From: Chitinophagaceae bacterium
GTDB taxonomy: Bacteria; Bacteroidota; Bacteroidia; Chitinophagales; Chitinophagaceae
Reading direction: 5' to 3'
DNA: 64,000 nucleotides
NCBI GenBank assembly: GCA_016713965.1
Contig: JADJOC010000009.1
Coordinates: 1,420,127-1,484,126, forward strand
This document shows, in pieces, positions 21,807 to 30,025 of this stretch. The notes beneath the pieces were generated by a model. That model had not been told where the DNA came from. It made no database searches and saw only the letters and a list, made by a program, of their open reading frames with translations. Numbering within the stretch: position 1 is the first letter of the stretch; each line of letters opens with the position of its first letter. The position numbers and the translations under genes were made by a program.

Positions 21807-22325
21807 ATGACAAGTGAACACACCCGTATTATCCAAAATTTAATACAGATGAATGAAAGCATCTATTATTTAAACCCGGATGTAACAACACTCAACCGTT
21901 ACAAGTACAAACTAAAATTAACCATGGTGAAAAGAGACCCGAATTTATTACAAGCACTTTTATTAAAAACCATCCACAGCCTAACGGTTGTTAACCGCTT
22001 CAACCGTTTGGAAATATCAAAAAATTGTTTTCTTACCCGGCGCAGCGATGTGCTGGAAGGATTACATATTTTACAACCATTGATAGATCTTAGCCAACAG
22101 GAAACCGGACCCGGTGCAGGAAAATTATTACAGCATATAAAAGACAATGGTTTATTACAACAAAGATTTACCGTTACACAATTAAAAAACATATTACACC
22201 AGCGCAGGGCTACAATAAAAAGAAAATTATATTTACTCATCGAAAGCGGCCATGTGGTAAGGTTAGGCGGTGATAAAAAAAACGGGTACATTTATAAAGT
22301 AGTGAAGATGATAAGCGAACAATAA
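21807..22325 (+). CDS. Winged-helix-like protein of the recombinase module
   Basis: A 172-residue, basic, intact protein. The C-terminal 60 residues (RFTVTQLKNILHQRRATIKR, KLYLLIESGHVVRLG, GYIYKVVK) have the helix-helix-wing pattern of a winged helix-turn-helix. The N-terminal half is helical and unrecognised. It is the last gene of the module and shares its direction and codon style. Plausible roles are a directionality factor, an activator, or a replication partner; none is demonstrated. Confidence 0.6.
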   Translation: MTSEHTRIIQNLIQMNESIYYLNPDVTTLNRYKYKLKLTMVKRDPNLLQALLLKTIHSLTVVNRFNRLEISKNCFLTRRSDVLEGLHILQPLIDLSQQETGPGAGKLLQHIKDNGLLQQRFTVTQLKNILHQRRATIKRKLYLLIESGHVVRLGGDKKNGYIYKVVKMISEQ

Positions 22326-23241
22326 CTACCGTAAACGAACAGCCGAAAACCCACCGCACAAAAACATCGCTGCCCAAACACAAGAGCGACGCTTCGCAGC
22401 CATGTTTTTTGCTATGCTCCTTTTGCAGTGGAATAAAGCACAACATCAGTAGTCATGGGTGAACCAATTGCAACTATCATCTGCAGGAAATATGGTGTGC
22501 AGTCTTTGCGGCTGGACAATAAAGCCACGCCAAAAAGGCTTCGCCGTTTTTGTCATGCCTTTGCCAACGCTTCGCAAATCTGCACTCCGCTACTATTTTT
22601 TTGCAGCAGATTGAATTTATTTTTTTATTTGTCTGCTGCAAAAAACGTAGCTCCTCCATTTTGTGCGCCACCTGCTAAACCGTTGGGGCTTGGCTTATTA
22701 TTTTTGCTCCGCTGACGCTCTGCAGCACATTTTTGTTGTTACGCAGTCTGCTGCTGCCTATATTTTATTTTTTGCCTGCGCTGCAAAGACCTCCAGAAAA
22801 AAATAAAATCCCGTCAGCAGCGCCCCAAACGGTATGGCGCAGGGGTGGCGCTTTGGATGGCAGTTAGTAAGTGTAACCCTTATATCGGTGGCATGAGGAA
22901 AATATAAACCAGTTTTTTAAATAGCAGTGAAAGGAAACATAAACCTGCCGTCGCCGCCAAATACAGTACAATACATAAACGCTGCATCAGGGCGGCTTTG
23001 GCTTGCTCAAAAAGACAAATGACAGGTTCACCGTCAGTTATTAATCAACAGCAAATCTTACATCAGCATTTTATTTTTATGTAGCAGCAAACCATCCTGT
23101 CATTTATCTTTTTGCGCTGATACCTTAACCCATACCAGCATAAATGATTTTTATTTTTTTCAACTGAAAATCATTTGAAAATAAAAATAGTCGGTATCTT
23201 TAAAGCAGTGTAGAAATAAAAAGTTCTTTGAGCAAAAACAG
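22326..23241. other. 900-base non-coding region, GC-richer than its surroundings
   Basis: No reliable gene on either strand between the winged-helix protein and the first orphan RHS tip. From about 22340 to 23050 the base composition is visibly richer in G and C than the rest of the window, with many small hairpins (for example AAAAAGGC-TTC-GCCGTTTTT near 22530). It includes the long inverted repeat at 23008-23114 and a second hairpin near 23143-23180 (AAATGATTTT/AAAATCATTT). It could carry the element end, a replication origin or a structured RNA. Confidence 0.5.
23008..23114. repeat. Long imperfect inverted repeat near the module's right side
   Basis: CAAAAAGACAAATGACAGG (23008-23026) pairs with CCTGTCATTTATCTTTTTG (23096-23114), one mismatch in 19, around a 69-base loop. 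A candidate recombinase or replication-initiator site of the XRE/primase/recombinase module. Confidence 0.6.
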
Positions 23242-24082
23242 GTGCAGGAAATTGCAAAGCTGGGTAAAAAAAGTGTGCAGAGGTTTTTGAGTGTTGACCC
23301 CTTAAGTGATAAAATGAGAAGATGGTCGCCTTACAATTATGCTTTTGATAACCCCATCAGGTTTATCGATCCGGATGGTATGGCACCAACTGATTGGTAC
23401 CGCAATAACAGGACAGGAGACTTGCAATGGTTCAACGGAAGCGGAAGCCATACAGGGTATACACATGTAGGTAAATCAGGTTCATTTAACTCTTATACTG
23501 AATACAATGGAAAAGTAGATGTTGTAAGTTCCTATCGTTTAAATGGAGATGGTTCTGCAAGTAAAAAACGGGGCATTGGCAACTGGTGGTGAAACAATAG
23601 ATACGGACGGTGGGCATACCATAACAACAGGTTATGATAGTGAACCTCAGACGGGAACTCAAAAAACATATGTAAAAGGTGGTGTTTCTTTTGTTTCCAG
23701 TAAAGGGGAAGGCAATGCCTTTCATGTTTTGCCTGAATATCAGGACATATCTAATCAACAAACTGAGAGTGTAGACTTATTACTGGAAACTTTTGGTCTG
23801 GCAAATAAAGCAAAGCCATTCAGTTTAAAACCAGATTTTAGTGATCCCTGGGATGCTGTAAAATTATTTGGGAAAATTACCAAACAAATAGGTGATGATG
23901 CTACTGAACAAAAAACTCAATCAAGTTCTATGGAAGATTATCCTAATCCCGGAACTAAAGTCGGAGCTGTTGTAAACTTTGGTTCTTCAAATTCAAAAAA
24001 GATAAATGATTCAACATGGATTCCTACAACAGAAAAAGCGACAGATACAAGTCCAGTGTACAAAGCAGGATTTAAATTTTGA
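23242..24082 (+). CDS. Orphan RHS toxin tip 1 (one frameshift)
   Basis: It starts with a fragment of the RHS core (RFLSVDPLSDKMRRWSPYNY, AFDNPIRFIDPDGM) and continues into a tip domain with no upstream RHS shell. The residues before RF (QEIAKLGKKSVQ) are not RHS core, so the junction falls exactly at the core boundary. A missing base at the A6 run near 23562 joins SYRLNGDGSASKK to the frame ending at 24082 (NGALATGGETIDTDGGHTITTGYDS...). The tip is unrecognised, with Gly/Thr-rich beginnings and an acidic C-terminus. It lacks its own signal peptide. Such orphans are usually silent and serve as donors for tip exchange. The lipoprotein gene follows after 17 bases. Confidence 0.7.
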
Positions 24083-24099
24083 TTTTATAAAAAAAAATT

Positions 24100-24723
24100 A
24101 TGAAAAATATTTTTCTCATTATTATTATAGTTGGAATATGTTCATGTTCAGATTTTTCTGATAAAAACAAAAAAACTGATTGTAGAATTAGCGTTACACA
24201 ACTCTTGCAAAATGATAGTAACCGACTTGAAATTATTAAACGAGTTAATAATGTTATTTTAGAAGTTAGGGATAAAACAAGAGATTCTATTATTGGTGGA
24301 GTTTATTATTTTAATTCTTCTGGAATGTTAAGAGAGTATAAGTTTTTTTCTTCTCCTAATCATTGTGAGTACAAAGAAGAATACGATTCAGTAGGAAAAA
24401 TTACTTTAGTTGAAGGAAATCCTTTAGTATTACATCTTGTCCAAAAAAGGGATAGTTCAACTATAAGTTTTACTTTTCTTTTTTCTACGTTAAATTGGAA
24501 GTATAAAGATATAATCGTAAGAACAAATACAGGTATACAATTTACTCCTATTTTATTAGAGAATCCTGTTTCTACAAATATGAAATCTGTTACATTTGAA
24601 TTGCCTGCTGTAAATGATATTGAAAATATTAAAATTTTTACCACAGGGCAAATGATCAATAGTTGTATGGAAAAACAATTTACTTTAAAAGATACAGCTA
24701 CATTTGCAAATATGAAATTATAG
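24100..24723 (+). CDS. Candidate immunity lipoprotein of orphan tip 1
   Basis: A 207-residue intact protein. The signal (MKNIFLIIIIVGICSC-S) ends in a lipobox, followed by a polar linker and a beta-rich domain (IIGGVYYFNSSGMLREYKFF). It starts 17 bases after the orphan tip, and repeat A begins 21 bases after its stop. Position and size suggest immunity, as for the other units in this array. No family is recognised. Confidence 0.65.
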   Translation: MKNIFLIIIIVGICSCSDFSDKNKKTDCRISVTQLLQNDSNRLEIIKRVNNVILEVRDKTRDSIIGGVYYFNSSGMLREYKFFSSPNHCEYKEEYDSVGKITLVEGNPLVLHLVQKRDSSTISFTFLFSTLNWKYKDIIVRTNTGIQFTPILLENPVSTNMKSVTFELPAVNDIENIKIFTTGQMINSCMEKQFTLKDTATFANMKL

Positions 24724-24744
24724 CAAGAATGAATGATGACAAAT

Positions 24745-24908
24745 CCCCATTCCAGCGCAAGTATGCAGGGCAAGCAAGTGCGGAAGGGTACTTGTGCCTT
24801 GTAAAAGTTATTTAAAGTAAGAACTGCAACTCTGAACTATTTTTAGAGTATACAATAGCACAAGTACGCTTGGCTGCAAAGCTAAGCTGCATACTGGCGC
24901 CAGACCGG
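24745..24908. repeat. Foldback repeat A
   Basis: 164 bp. The left arm begins CCCCATTCCAGCGCAAGTAT and the right arm ends with its near-complement (GCATACTGGCGCCAGACCGG). A second pairing lies inside: GTACTTGTGC with GCACAAGTAC. The loop region is AT-rich and contains TTTTTAGAGTATAC. It sits between an immunity gene and the next tip fragment. Confidence 0.85.
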
Positions 24909-25089
24909 TGAAAATGTGCTTAGGATACAGGCAGGGCTACCAGTAAGAACTAATTATTCATACTCAAGCAATGTAATTTTTGGTAATAATGATGCGATTA
25001 TTAACAGAGACCCTAATACAAAAAAACCTATAAGCGTTAGCGATTTAGATGGTAATAATTACCCATTCCGGCGCAAGTATGTAGCTTAG
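24909..25089 (+). pseudogene. RHS tip fragment 2
   Basis: An open stretch leaves repeat A in frame (QTGENVLRIQAGLPVRTN, then SSNVIFGNNDAIINRDPNTK, KPISVSDLDGNNYP) and runs into repeat B, where it stops. It looks like a C-terminal RHS tip remnant without shell and without its own immunity gene. It is too short for a complete toxin, so it is a truncated unit. Confidence 0.45.
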
Positions 25090-25224
25090 CAAGTGTGTTG
25101 GCGTACTTGTGCCTGTAAAAGTTATTCAAGATAAGAACTGCAACTCTGAACTATTTTTAGAGTATACAATAGCACAAGTACGCTTGGCTACTAAGCTAAA
25201 CTGCATACTTGCGCCAGTTAGGGG
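25062..25224. repeat. Foldback repeat B
   Basis: 163 bp, same family as A. The left arm (CCCATTCCGGCGCAAGTATG) pairs with the right end. The inner left arm differs from the other copies (TAGCTTAGCAAGTGTGTTGG) yet still matches its own right arm (AGCTAAACTGC), which suggests compensatory change preserving the hairpin. Confidence 0.85.
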
Positions 25225-25282
25225 GAGAGCTATACCTATGAGTAAATCAAAAGTAGATTTCTTTGATTGGGGAGGGCATTAA
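25211..25282 (+). pseudogene. RHS tip fragment 3
   Basis: A short open stretch leaves repeat B (APVRGRAIPMSKSKVDFFDW, GGH, stop). Only the last residues of a tip seem to remain. It precedes the pentapeptide-repeat gene by 17 bases, keeping the tip-then-immunity order. Confidence 0.35.
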
Positions 25283-25299
25283 AACAAAAAATAAAATTT

Positions 25300-25777
25300 A
25301 TGAAAATATACTGTGCAACGGATCAGCATGTAGAAGTTCCCTATGATAGACTATATAATATACGTTTAGATAATCTAAACCTTCATCGTGCACAACTAGA
25401 GGAAACAGATCTGTCTAACTCAAGTTTTGTTAATTCAAATCTTAGAGGTGCCTTTTTGTATAAGGCAAATTTAAGAGGATGCAATTTTGAGGCAACAAAT
25501 CTTATTGTTGCAGATTTAAGGGAAGCTAATTTAAGTAATGCAAATTTAAAAAATTGTCTTGCAAATTCAGCCCTGTTTGAAAAAGCAAATCTTGAAGGTG
25601 CAGATTTTAGAGATGCTAATATTGTTTCCTGCTGATTTTCAAAATTCTAATCTTAAAGGTGCAATTATGAAATGTGTTGAAATAGAGAGTGCAGTTTTTG
25701 AAAAAGCCATTTTTGATGACACTACAATTTGGCCTGAAAATTTTGATCCAATTAAAAAGGGAGCAATTAAATTATAA
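25300..25777 (+). CDS. Pentapeptide-repeat protein, candidate immunity (one frameshift)
   Basis: About 158 residues built of A(D/N)LxX-type repeats (LRGAFLYKANLRGCNFEATN, VADLREANLSNANLKNC), which fold as a right-handed beta helix. An extra T near 25627 breaks the frame; the continuation is ADFQNSNLKGAIMKCVEIES up to the stop at 25777. Pentapeptide proteins can act as DNA mimics or as scaffolds. Here the position after a tip remnant suggests immunity, which is inference. No signal peptide is seen, so it should be cytoplasmic. Confidence 0.65.
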
Positions 25778-25795
25778 ATTACCGATAAGACGGAA

Positions 25796-25875
25796 GAAAA
25801 ACATTTTCAGCTCTAGAGGTGTTTTCATCACAGAGCTGAGAAGCACTAGTATGAAACCATACTGCATAATGTAAC
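25796..25875. repeat. Dispersed palindromic repeat, family 2, copy 1
   Basis: Contains GGTGTTTTCATCACAGAGC and ends CTGCATAATGTAAC. A diverged copy at 29555-29640 has GGGGTTTTCATCGCATAGC and CTGCTTAATGTAAC. Non-coding, each close to a foldback repeat. Confidence 0.5.
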
Positions 25876-25881
25876 CAAAAC

Positions 25882-25951
25882 CCCCAATTCCGGCTCAAGT
25901 ATGCAGGGCAAGCAAGTGCGGAAGGGTACTTGTGCCTTGTAAAAGTTATTT
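25882..25951. repeat. Foldback repeat C, left part (split by IS)
   Basis: The left arm of the foldback family (CCCCAATTCCGGCTCAAGTA) up to GTTATTT, where the IS5-family element is inserted. The right part resumes at 27397. Confidence 0.85.
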
Positions 25952-27396
25952 AGTCGATCCTCAAAAAGTCATTTTTAGTTTGGGGACAAAAATCAGTTGA
26001 GTATAAAAGTTAAAGAAGCGAAGCAATTTTAAGGCCCAAAAAATAAATTCTACTTTCCATTTATTCATCATTCTTTTAAATTCATTGTTGCAGCCGCTAA
26101 TATTACATTGATTGCATCTCCAACTGTACCTTTGAGGTAATTTCTGCTCATTCTGTAATCGTGTTTTAAATGCCCTATTATAGGCTCTATTGCCGCTCTG
26201 CGTTTATGTCTTTTGCGTTTGGTTTGAGTAATGTCCTTATCTGGTTTTGGTGTGTGTAATGCAGTATTGTTAATCATTTTAGGCCCCCGGTACCCCCTGT
26301 CTAAAAAAACATTTTTAGCCTCTTTGTCCATCAGCCTTTCATATTGTTCTAATACTGAGGGTAGTGTTTTTGAGTCATGCAGGGATTCTGTAAAATTTAA
26401 TGCCCCAACAATTACGCCGGTACTTTGTGTTACTAAAAAGAGGCTTTGCTTCCAAACTCAAATTTTTTATGCCCTTTGCCTTTAGTGTAGCATTTTACAT
26501 CGGGTTCATGAAGGCTGTAAACTTTACCGCTATCGCTTCTTTTTGTGCTAATACTGTTTTAAACAATGATAAATCGGTTGCATACCTGTTTAAACTATCG
26601 GCAGTAAGTTTGCGTTCAAGCTCCCGTACTAACCTGCCTGCTATTGTTTTAATTTTTTTACCAGCTTTTCTTGCTTTGCCTGCGCCGGCTTTGTTTTTCT
26701 TAAAACGCTGAACAGCGCTTAGTTTTTTTACCGTAAACTTATAACTCTGTCTTAGTTCCACCCTTTCTTTTAGGCCTATGGCCTGACATTTTACAATTAT
26801 CTTTTGTACAGCTTATCATCGGTTGGATAGGTGATATTTTTTCCTGTACAGTAGTATCCCCACTCAAATTATCATCATCGGCATCTTTACCATTGATACG
26901 GATACTTTTTAAAATCAATTCTGACCCCGCTTCTCCAATTCGTTTTCTAAACTCTACTAACTCTGTAGGCACACAAGGTGGTTTTACAGAAAATAATTTT
27001 TCTCCGCCAAAGTACTGATAATAGGCATTTTCTGCCCATTGCCCTACTACACTTTCATCACTTAAATTGCGAAGCTGCTTTAAAATCAGCAACGATACCA
27101 TTAAGCGGATAGGCTTGCCTGGTTTGCCCTGGGTTGCACTGTAATGTTTTTTAAAAGCTTCTTCAAACACATTCCAATCAATCCTGTTTGCCAGTATATA
27201 AAGCGGATGAGAATGATTCAACTGCTCTTCAAAACTGCTGTAAAAACCAATTTGTGCACTGTTTTTTGCTTGGATAACATGATACAAATTTGCAGGATTT
27301 TTAAGCTCATTTCTACTTTTCTTGCAGATTTATTTATCCATAAGTGTGTATAAATTATGAATGGTAAAGGATTGTAGGGCTTTTTGAGGAACGACT
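25952..27396. mobile_element. IS5-family insertion sequence inside repeat C
   Basis: 1445 bp. Terminal inverted repeats AGTCGATCCTCAAAAAGTC (left) and, as complement of the right end, AGTCGTTCCTCAAAAAGCC: 17 of 19 identical. The target-site duplication ATTT stands at 25948-25951 and 27397-27400. Removing the IS and one ATTT restores GTTATTTAAAATAAG, identical to intact repeat D, which proves the insertion point. Confidence 0.9.
26068..27287 (-). pseudogene. IS5-family transposase (frameshifted)
   Basis: DDE transposase in three pieces (27287-26739, 26761-26495, 26331-26068). The catalytic set is visible: Asp in LSGDTTVQEK, Asp in FLDRGYRGPK, Glu in RRAAIEPIIGHLKHDYRM. An N-terminal helical DNA-binding region begins MYHVIQAKNSAQIGF. 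Breaks near 26750 and around 26450 separate the parts. All of the expected domain is present, so it may be functional in the genome if the breaks are sequencing errors. Confidence 0.85.
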
Positions 27397-27498
27397 ATTT
27401 AAAATAAGAACCGCAACTCTGAACTATTTTTAGAGTATACAATAGCACAAGTACGCTTGGCTACTAAGCTAAGCTACATACTTGCGCCGGAATGGGGG
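27397..27498. repeat. Foldback repeat C, right part
   Basis: Continues after the IS with the AT-rich loop and the right arm, ending GCGCCGGAATGGGGG, the exact complement of the consensus left end CCCCATTCCGGCGC. Confidence 0.88.
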
Positions 27499-27591
27499 AT
27501 TAATTATGGAAGATATTACTATCCTGTAATTAACCCTGCATCTACACAACCACAAGTTCCCCAAACAACTACAAACCCAAAAAAGCAATGA
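27484..27591 (+). pseudogene. RHS tip fragment 4
   Basis: An open stretch leaving repeat C (APEWGINYGRYYYPVINPAS, TQPQVPQTTTNPKKQ, stop). It is a Pro/Thr/Gln-rich C-terminal end without a shell. Its TGA overlaps the ATG of the next gene (ATGA), so toxin and immunity were translationally coupled. Confidence 0.45.
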
Positions 27592-28019
27592 GAATTATAA
27601 TTTTATTAATTGTTATAGGTGCTGCCAGCTGTGTAACGCTAAAAAAAAGTATACAACAACCCAGCTCAAAAATTACTCTATATGTTTTTAATGATGAAAC
27701 CAGTAGGCCTGGGCAAACATTAGAAGAAGAATTTTGGAAAACAACAAATGGGTTAGATACAATTGAAATTAAGGGAGAAAGGCTGGTTAATTTATATTTA
27801 CGAGAATTAGCTTCATTAAAAGATACACTGCTATATGAACCAGGTGAGATAAATGAGTTCCCCCACGAGTATGCATTTGTTTTTATGAAAGATAATATAA
27901 TGGATACTATTTACTCTAATCGATTGCTTTATTTATTTAGAGAAAAGAATAAAAATAAATATTATGTAGATACCACAGGATTTTTCAGAAAACATTTTGA
28001 TGCATTTTTGATTAATTAA
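27588..28019 (+). CDS. Candidate immunity lipoprotein of tip 4
   Basis: A 143-residue intact protein with a lipoprotein signal (MRIIILLIVIGAASC-V) and a mixed alpha/beta domain (VNLYLRELASLKDTLLYEPG, HEYAFVFMKDNIMDT). The start codon overlaps the stop of the tip fragment by ATGA. Repeat D begins 32 bases after its stop. Unrecognised family; the role is inferred from position. Confidence 0.65.
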   Translation: MRIIILLIVIGAASCVTLKKSIQQPSSKITLYVFNDETSRPGQTLEEEFWKTTNGLDTIEIKGERLVNLYLRELASLKDTLLYEPGEINEFPHEYAFVFMKDNIMDTIYSNRLLYLFREKNKNKYYVDTTGFFRKHFDAFLIN

Positions 28020-28051
28020 GAACAAAGGGTAAAATGCAATAAAATAAATCA

Positions 28052-28204
28052 CCAATTCCGGCTCAAGTATGCAGGGCAAGCAAGTGCGGAAGGGTACTTG
28101 TGCCTTGTAAAAGTTATTTAAAATAAGAACCGCAACTCTGAACTATTTTTAGAGTATACAATAGCACAAGTACGCTTGGCTGCAAAACTAAGCTGCATAC
28201 TTGC
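28052..28204. repeat. Foldback repeat D, right end cut
   Basis: 153 bp, nearly identical to C in the left arm and loop. The right arm stops at GCATACTTGC; the final ten or so bases are replaced by IS110-like sequence. Confidence 0.85.
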
Positions 28205-28504
28205 CTTTACTTTGTATTTGAAAAGATTTCATTAATTTTTCAAAGGAAAGCAGAGGTGAACTAACATACTTGCTAAGTACAAGGCTTATCTGGCGCATTA
28301 GTCCTCTGCCCACCCTTTGAACTTTGTTGAATAGCATCAAATAGAATGTTAGACTTCCAGGTCTATTAAAGGCTTTAATGCATTTCAACTATTTTTTATT
28401 TCCTAAATCAAATTTATGAAAAAGTATTTAGTAACAATTGGTATTGATGTATCAAAATTAAAACTAGATGTCTGTTTTTTATCTGATGCAGTTAAGACCA
28501 AACA
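28205..28504 (+). mobile_element. IS110-family left-end remnant with 5' non-coding region
   Basis: About 211 bases without a convincing gene precede an ATG at 28416 that encodes MKKYLVTIGIDVSKLKLDVC: the RuvC-like DEDD N-terminus typical of IS110 recombinases (IGIDVSK). The frame is cut after 28 codons by repeat E. The non-coding part has the size and place of the bridge-RNA region known for IS110 elements. The insertion lies in the terminal arm of repeat D, as expected for IS110-type elements, which favour REP-like targets. The 3' part of the element is absent. Confidence 0.65.
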
Positions 28505-28668
28505 CCCATTCCGGTGCAAGTATGCAGGGCAAGCAAGTGCGGAAGGGTACTTGTTCCTTGTAAAAATTATTTAAAGTAAGAACTGCAACTCTGAACTATT
28601 TTTAGAGTATACAATAGCACAAGTACGCTTAGCTACGGAACTAAGCAGCATACCTTGCGCCAGACCGG
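28505..28668. repeat. Foldback repeat E
   Basis: 164 bp, starting CCCATTCCGGTGCAAGTATG and ending CTTGCGCCAGACCGG. Its left end cuts the IS110 open frame; its right end leads into tip 5 with the same residues (QTGE) as repeat A into fragment 2. Confidence 0.85.
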
Positions 28669-29139
28669 GAGAAATAAGAAATAAATTAAAAGAAAAAATA
28701 TTTTATGAGAATTATGCAGCTTTAGGCATAGCAGCAGGGCTTGCACTTCCTAATGTAATTATCAGACCTGCTACTATTACTGTTAATACGGCAAAAGCTG
28801 CCGCTAAGGGGGAGGACGAGCATTTTGGAGTGGAGCAGGTTCAGAAGCTAAAGCCTTAGAGCAAGGATTTGGCACATTAGGACAAACAAGAGCAGGACAA
28901 AACTTAATTAAGTTAACAGAAGGAATGCCTTATTATCCTGCAATGAATGGGCACCAGCATCACAGGCATATCAATGGTGGGCAAGATTATCTACTCAATA
29001 TGCTAAAGGAGCTTCAGGGACTATTAATGTTTTTCAAAACGCACAACAAGGAGTTGGCATGCAAAGTATATGGAGGTTGTATGAATATCCAACCTTATTG
29101 AAAAATCCGAATGTTACAGGAATTAAATTTCATTATTAA
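28669..29139 (+). CDS. Orphan RHS toxin tip 5 (frameshifted)
   Basis: From repeat E: GEIRNKLKEKIFYENYAALG, IAAGLALPNVIIRPATITVN, then after a G-run indel near 28812 RAFWSGAGSEAKALEQGFGT, LGQTRAGQNLIKLTEGMPYY, and after another indel near 28945 APASQAYQWWARLSTQYAKG, SIWRLYEYPTLLKNPNVTGI, KFHY, stop at 29139. The pattern FWSGxG...E and SIW...EYP.L..NP.V..I..H resembles a toxin-tip family I recall in polymorphic toxins, but I cannot name it. It has no shell or signal peptide of its own. Confidence 0.6.
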
Positions 29140-29149
29140 AACTAGCAAT

Positions 29150-29428
29150 ATGTTAACATCGGAAAAAGTAGAGATATTTAAAAAATACAAAGGATACTAT
29201 GATGGCTACCATATTCAGAGTAATGGCAATGTAAAAGTTATTTCAGATGATGAGTGGTTTTTATTAAGTAATCTAATGCAGGATATTTATTTGATTAGAA
29301 ATGGTTTATCTGCTAAATCTTTTGAGAAGTCTGTTAATGAGTTACTTTCAAAAAATTGTGATACAGAAGAAACAATACATTTAGTTTTTCAACTTGAAAA
29401 GTATTTGAATGAGCCAAAGTCCAATTAA
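29150..29428 (+). CDS. Candidate immunity protein of tip 5
   Basis: A 92-residue protein from the ATG at 29150, ten bases after the tip stop. It has no signal peptide and is helical and acidic (VEIFKKYKGYYDGYHIQSNG, ISDDEWFLLSNLMQDIYLIR). Cytoplasmic location fits a toxin acting inside the cell. It is followed after 53 bases by the repeat F remnant. Confidence 0.65.
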   Translation: MLTSEKVEIFKKYKGYYDGYHIQSNGNVKVISDDEWFLLSNLMQDIYLIRNGLSAKSFEKSVNELLSKNCDTEETIHLVFQLEKYLNEPKSN

Positions 29429-29481
29429 ATCGGGCTTTGGCTATTCAGCCCCCCCACTTGCAGAAAAATATTACAATGCTT

Positions 29482-29503
29482 CCCCATTCCGTCGCATTCT
29501 ATG
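29482..29503. repeat. Foldback repeat F, left-arm remnant
   Basis: CCCCATTCCGTCGCATTCTA-TG matches the first 22 bases of the foldback family with three changes. The rest is missing. It stands where the next unit of the array would begin. Confidence 0.5.
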
Positions 29504-29554
29504 ATAAAAAGCAAATAAGATAATAAAAATTAAGCTGCAATTTTTTGTATTAAC

Positions 29555-29645
29555 AAAAAGTGTTTTTCTTTCGTCCCAGCGGGGTTTTCATCGCATAGCC
29601 ATCAGCGTTAGCATACAACCCCGCTGCTTAATGTAACTATAAACT
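29555..29645. repeat. Dispersed palindromic repeat, family 2, copy 2
   Basis: CCAGCGGGGTTTTCATCGCA and later ACAACCCCGCTGCTTAATG: AGCGGGG pairs with CCCCGCT. Diverged copy of 25796-25875. The rest of the 29504-30025 interval holds no gene that I can see. Confidence 0.55.
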
Positions 29646-29824
29646 AAAAACAGCCACTATGCAAAAATTAAAAGTGGCAGTAATAAAAATTAAAAGAATA
29701 TTTCGCTTAGGTTCGTATCTCAAGAAACTTTTTCAGTAATAATAAATTTATAAAAAACCTGTGTTAAAATAATAATCTTAAAGTAATATAATTGTAATTG
29801 AATAAAGGTATGTAGTACAAGTGC

Positions 29825-29861
29825 GTGACCCCGTCTCCGGACGGAGAGGGCTACAACGGTG
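29825..29861. repeat. Dispersed repeat, family 3, copy 1
   Basis: GTGACCCCGTCTCCGGACGG then GGGCTACAACGGTG. A close copy stands at about 52717-52752 (GTGACCCCGCCTTCGGACGG, GGCTACAACGATG). Short hairpin-forming intergenic repeat. Confidence 0.6.
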
Positions 29862-30025
29862 ATGCCACACAACTAAAGTTGCTGGCAAATGATTTAGTTG
29901 ATTTTTCGCCTATTGCCCAGGTTATGCTTTTGCCTGACTTAATAATTAAGGCCCAACATACTTATGGGCCTTAATTATTAAAATTTTATTTTTCTTAAAA
30001 AGAATAATTGTTGATTAATCTACAC

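Noticed and set aside
22455..22715. Plus-strand open frame of 86 codons in the GC-richer tract
   Set aside because: Composition is Cys/Pro/Ala-rich without family resemblance, start context is poor, and an equally long frame exists on the other strand.
28188..28388. Minus-strand open frame of 66 codons
   Set aside because: It spans repeat D and the IS110 non-coding end, has no family resemblance, and is better explained as the complement of a structured non-coding region.
24745..28668. Repeated units suggesting a CRISPR array
   Set aside because: The repeats are about 165 bp with long inverted arms, the intervals range from about 150 bp to over 2 kb and hold genes, and no cas gene is present.
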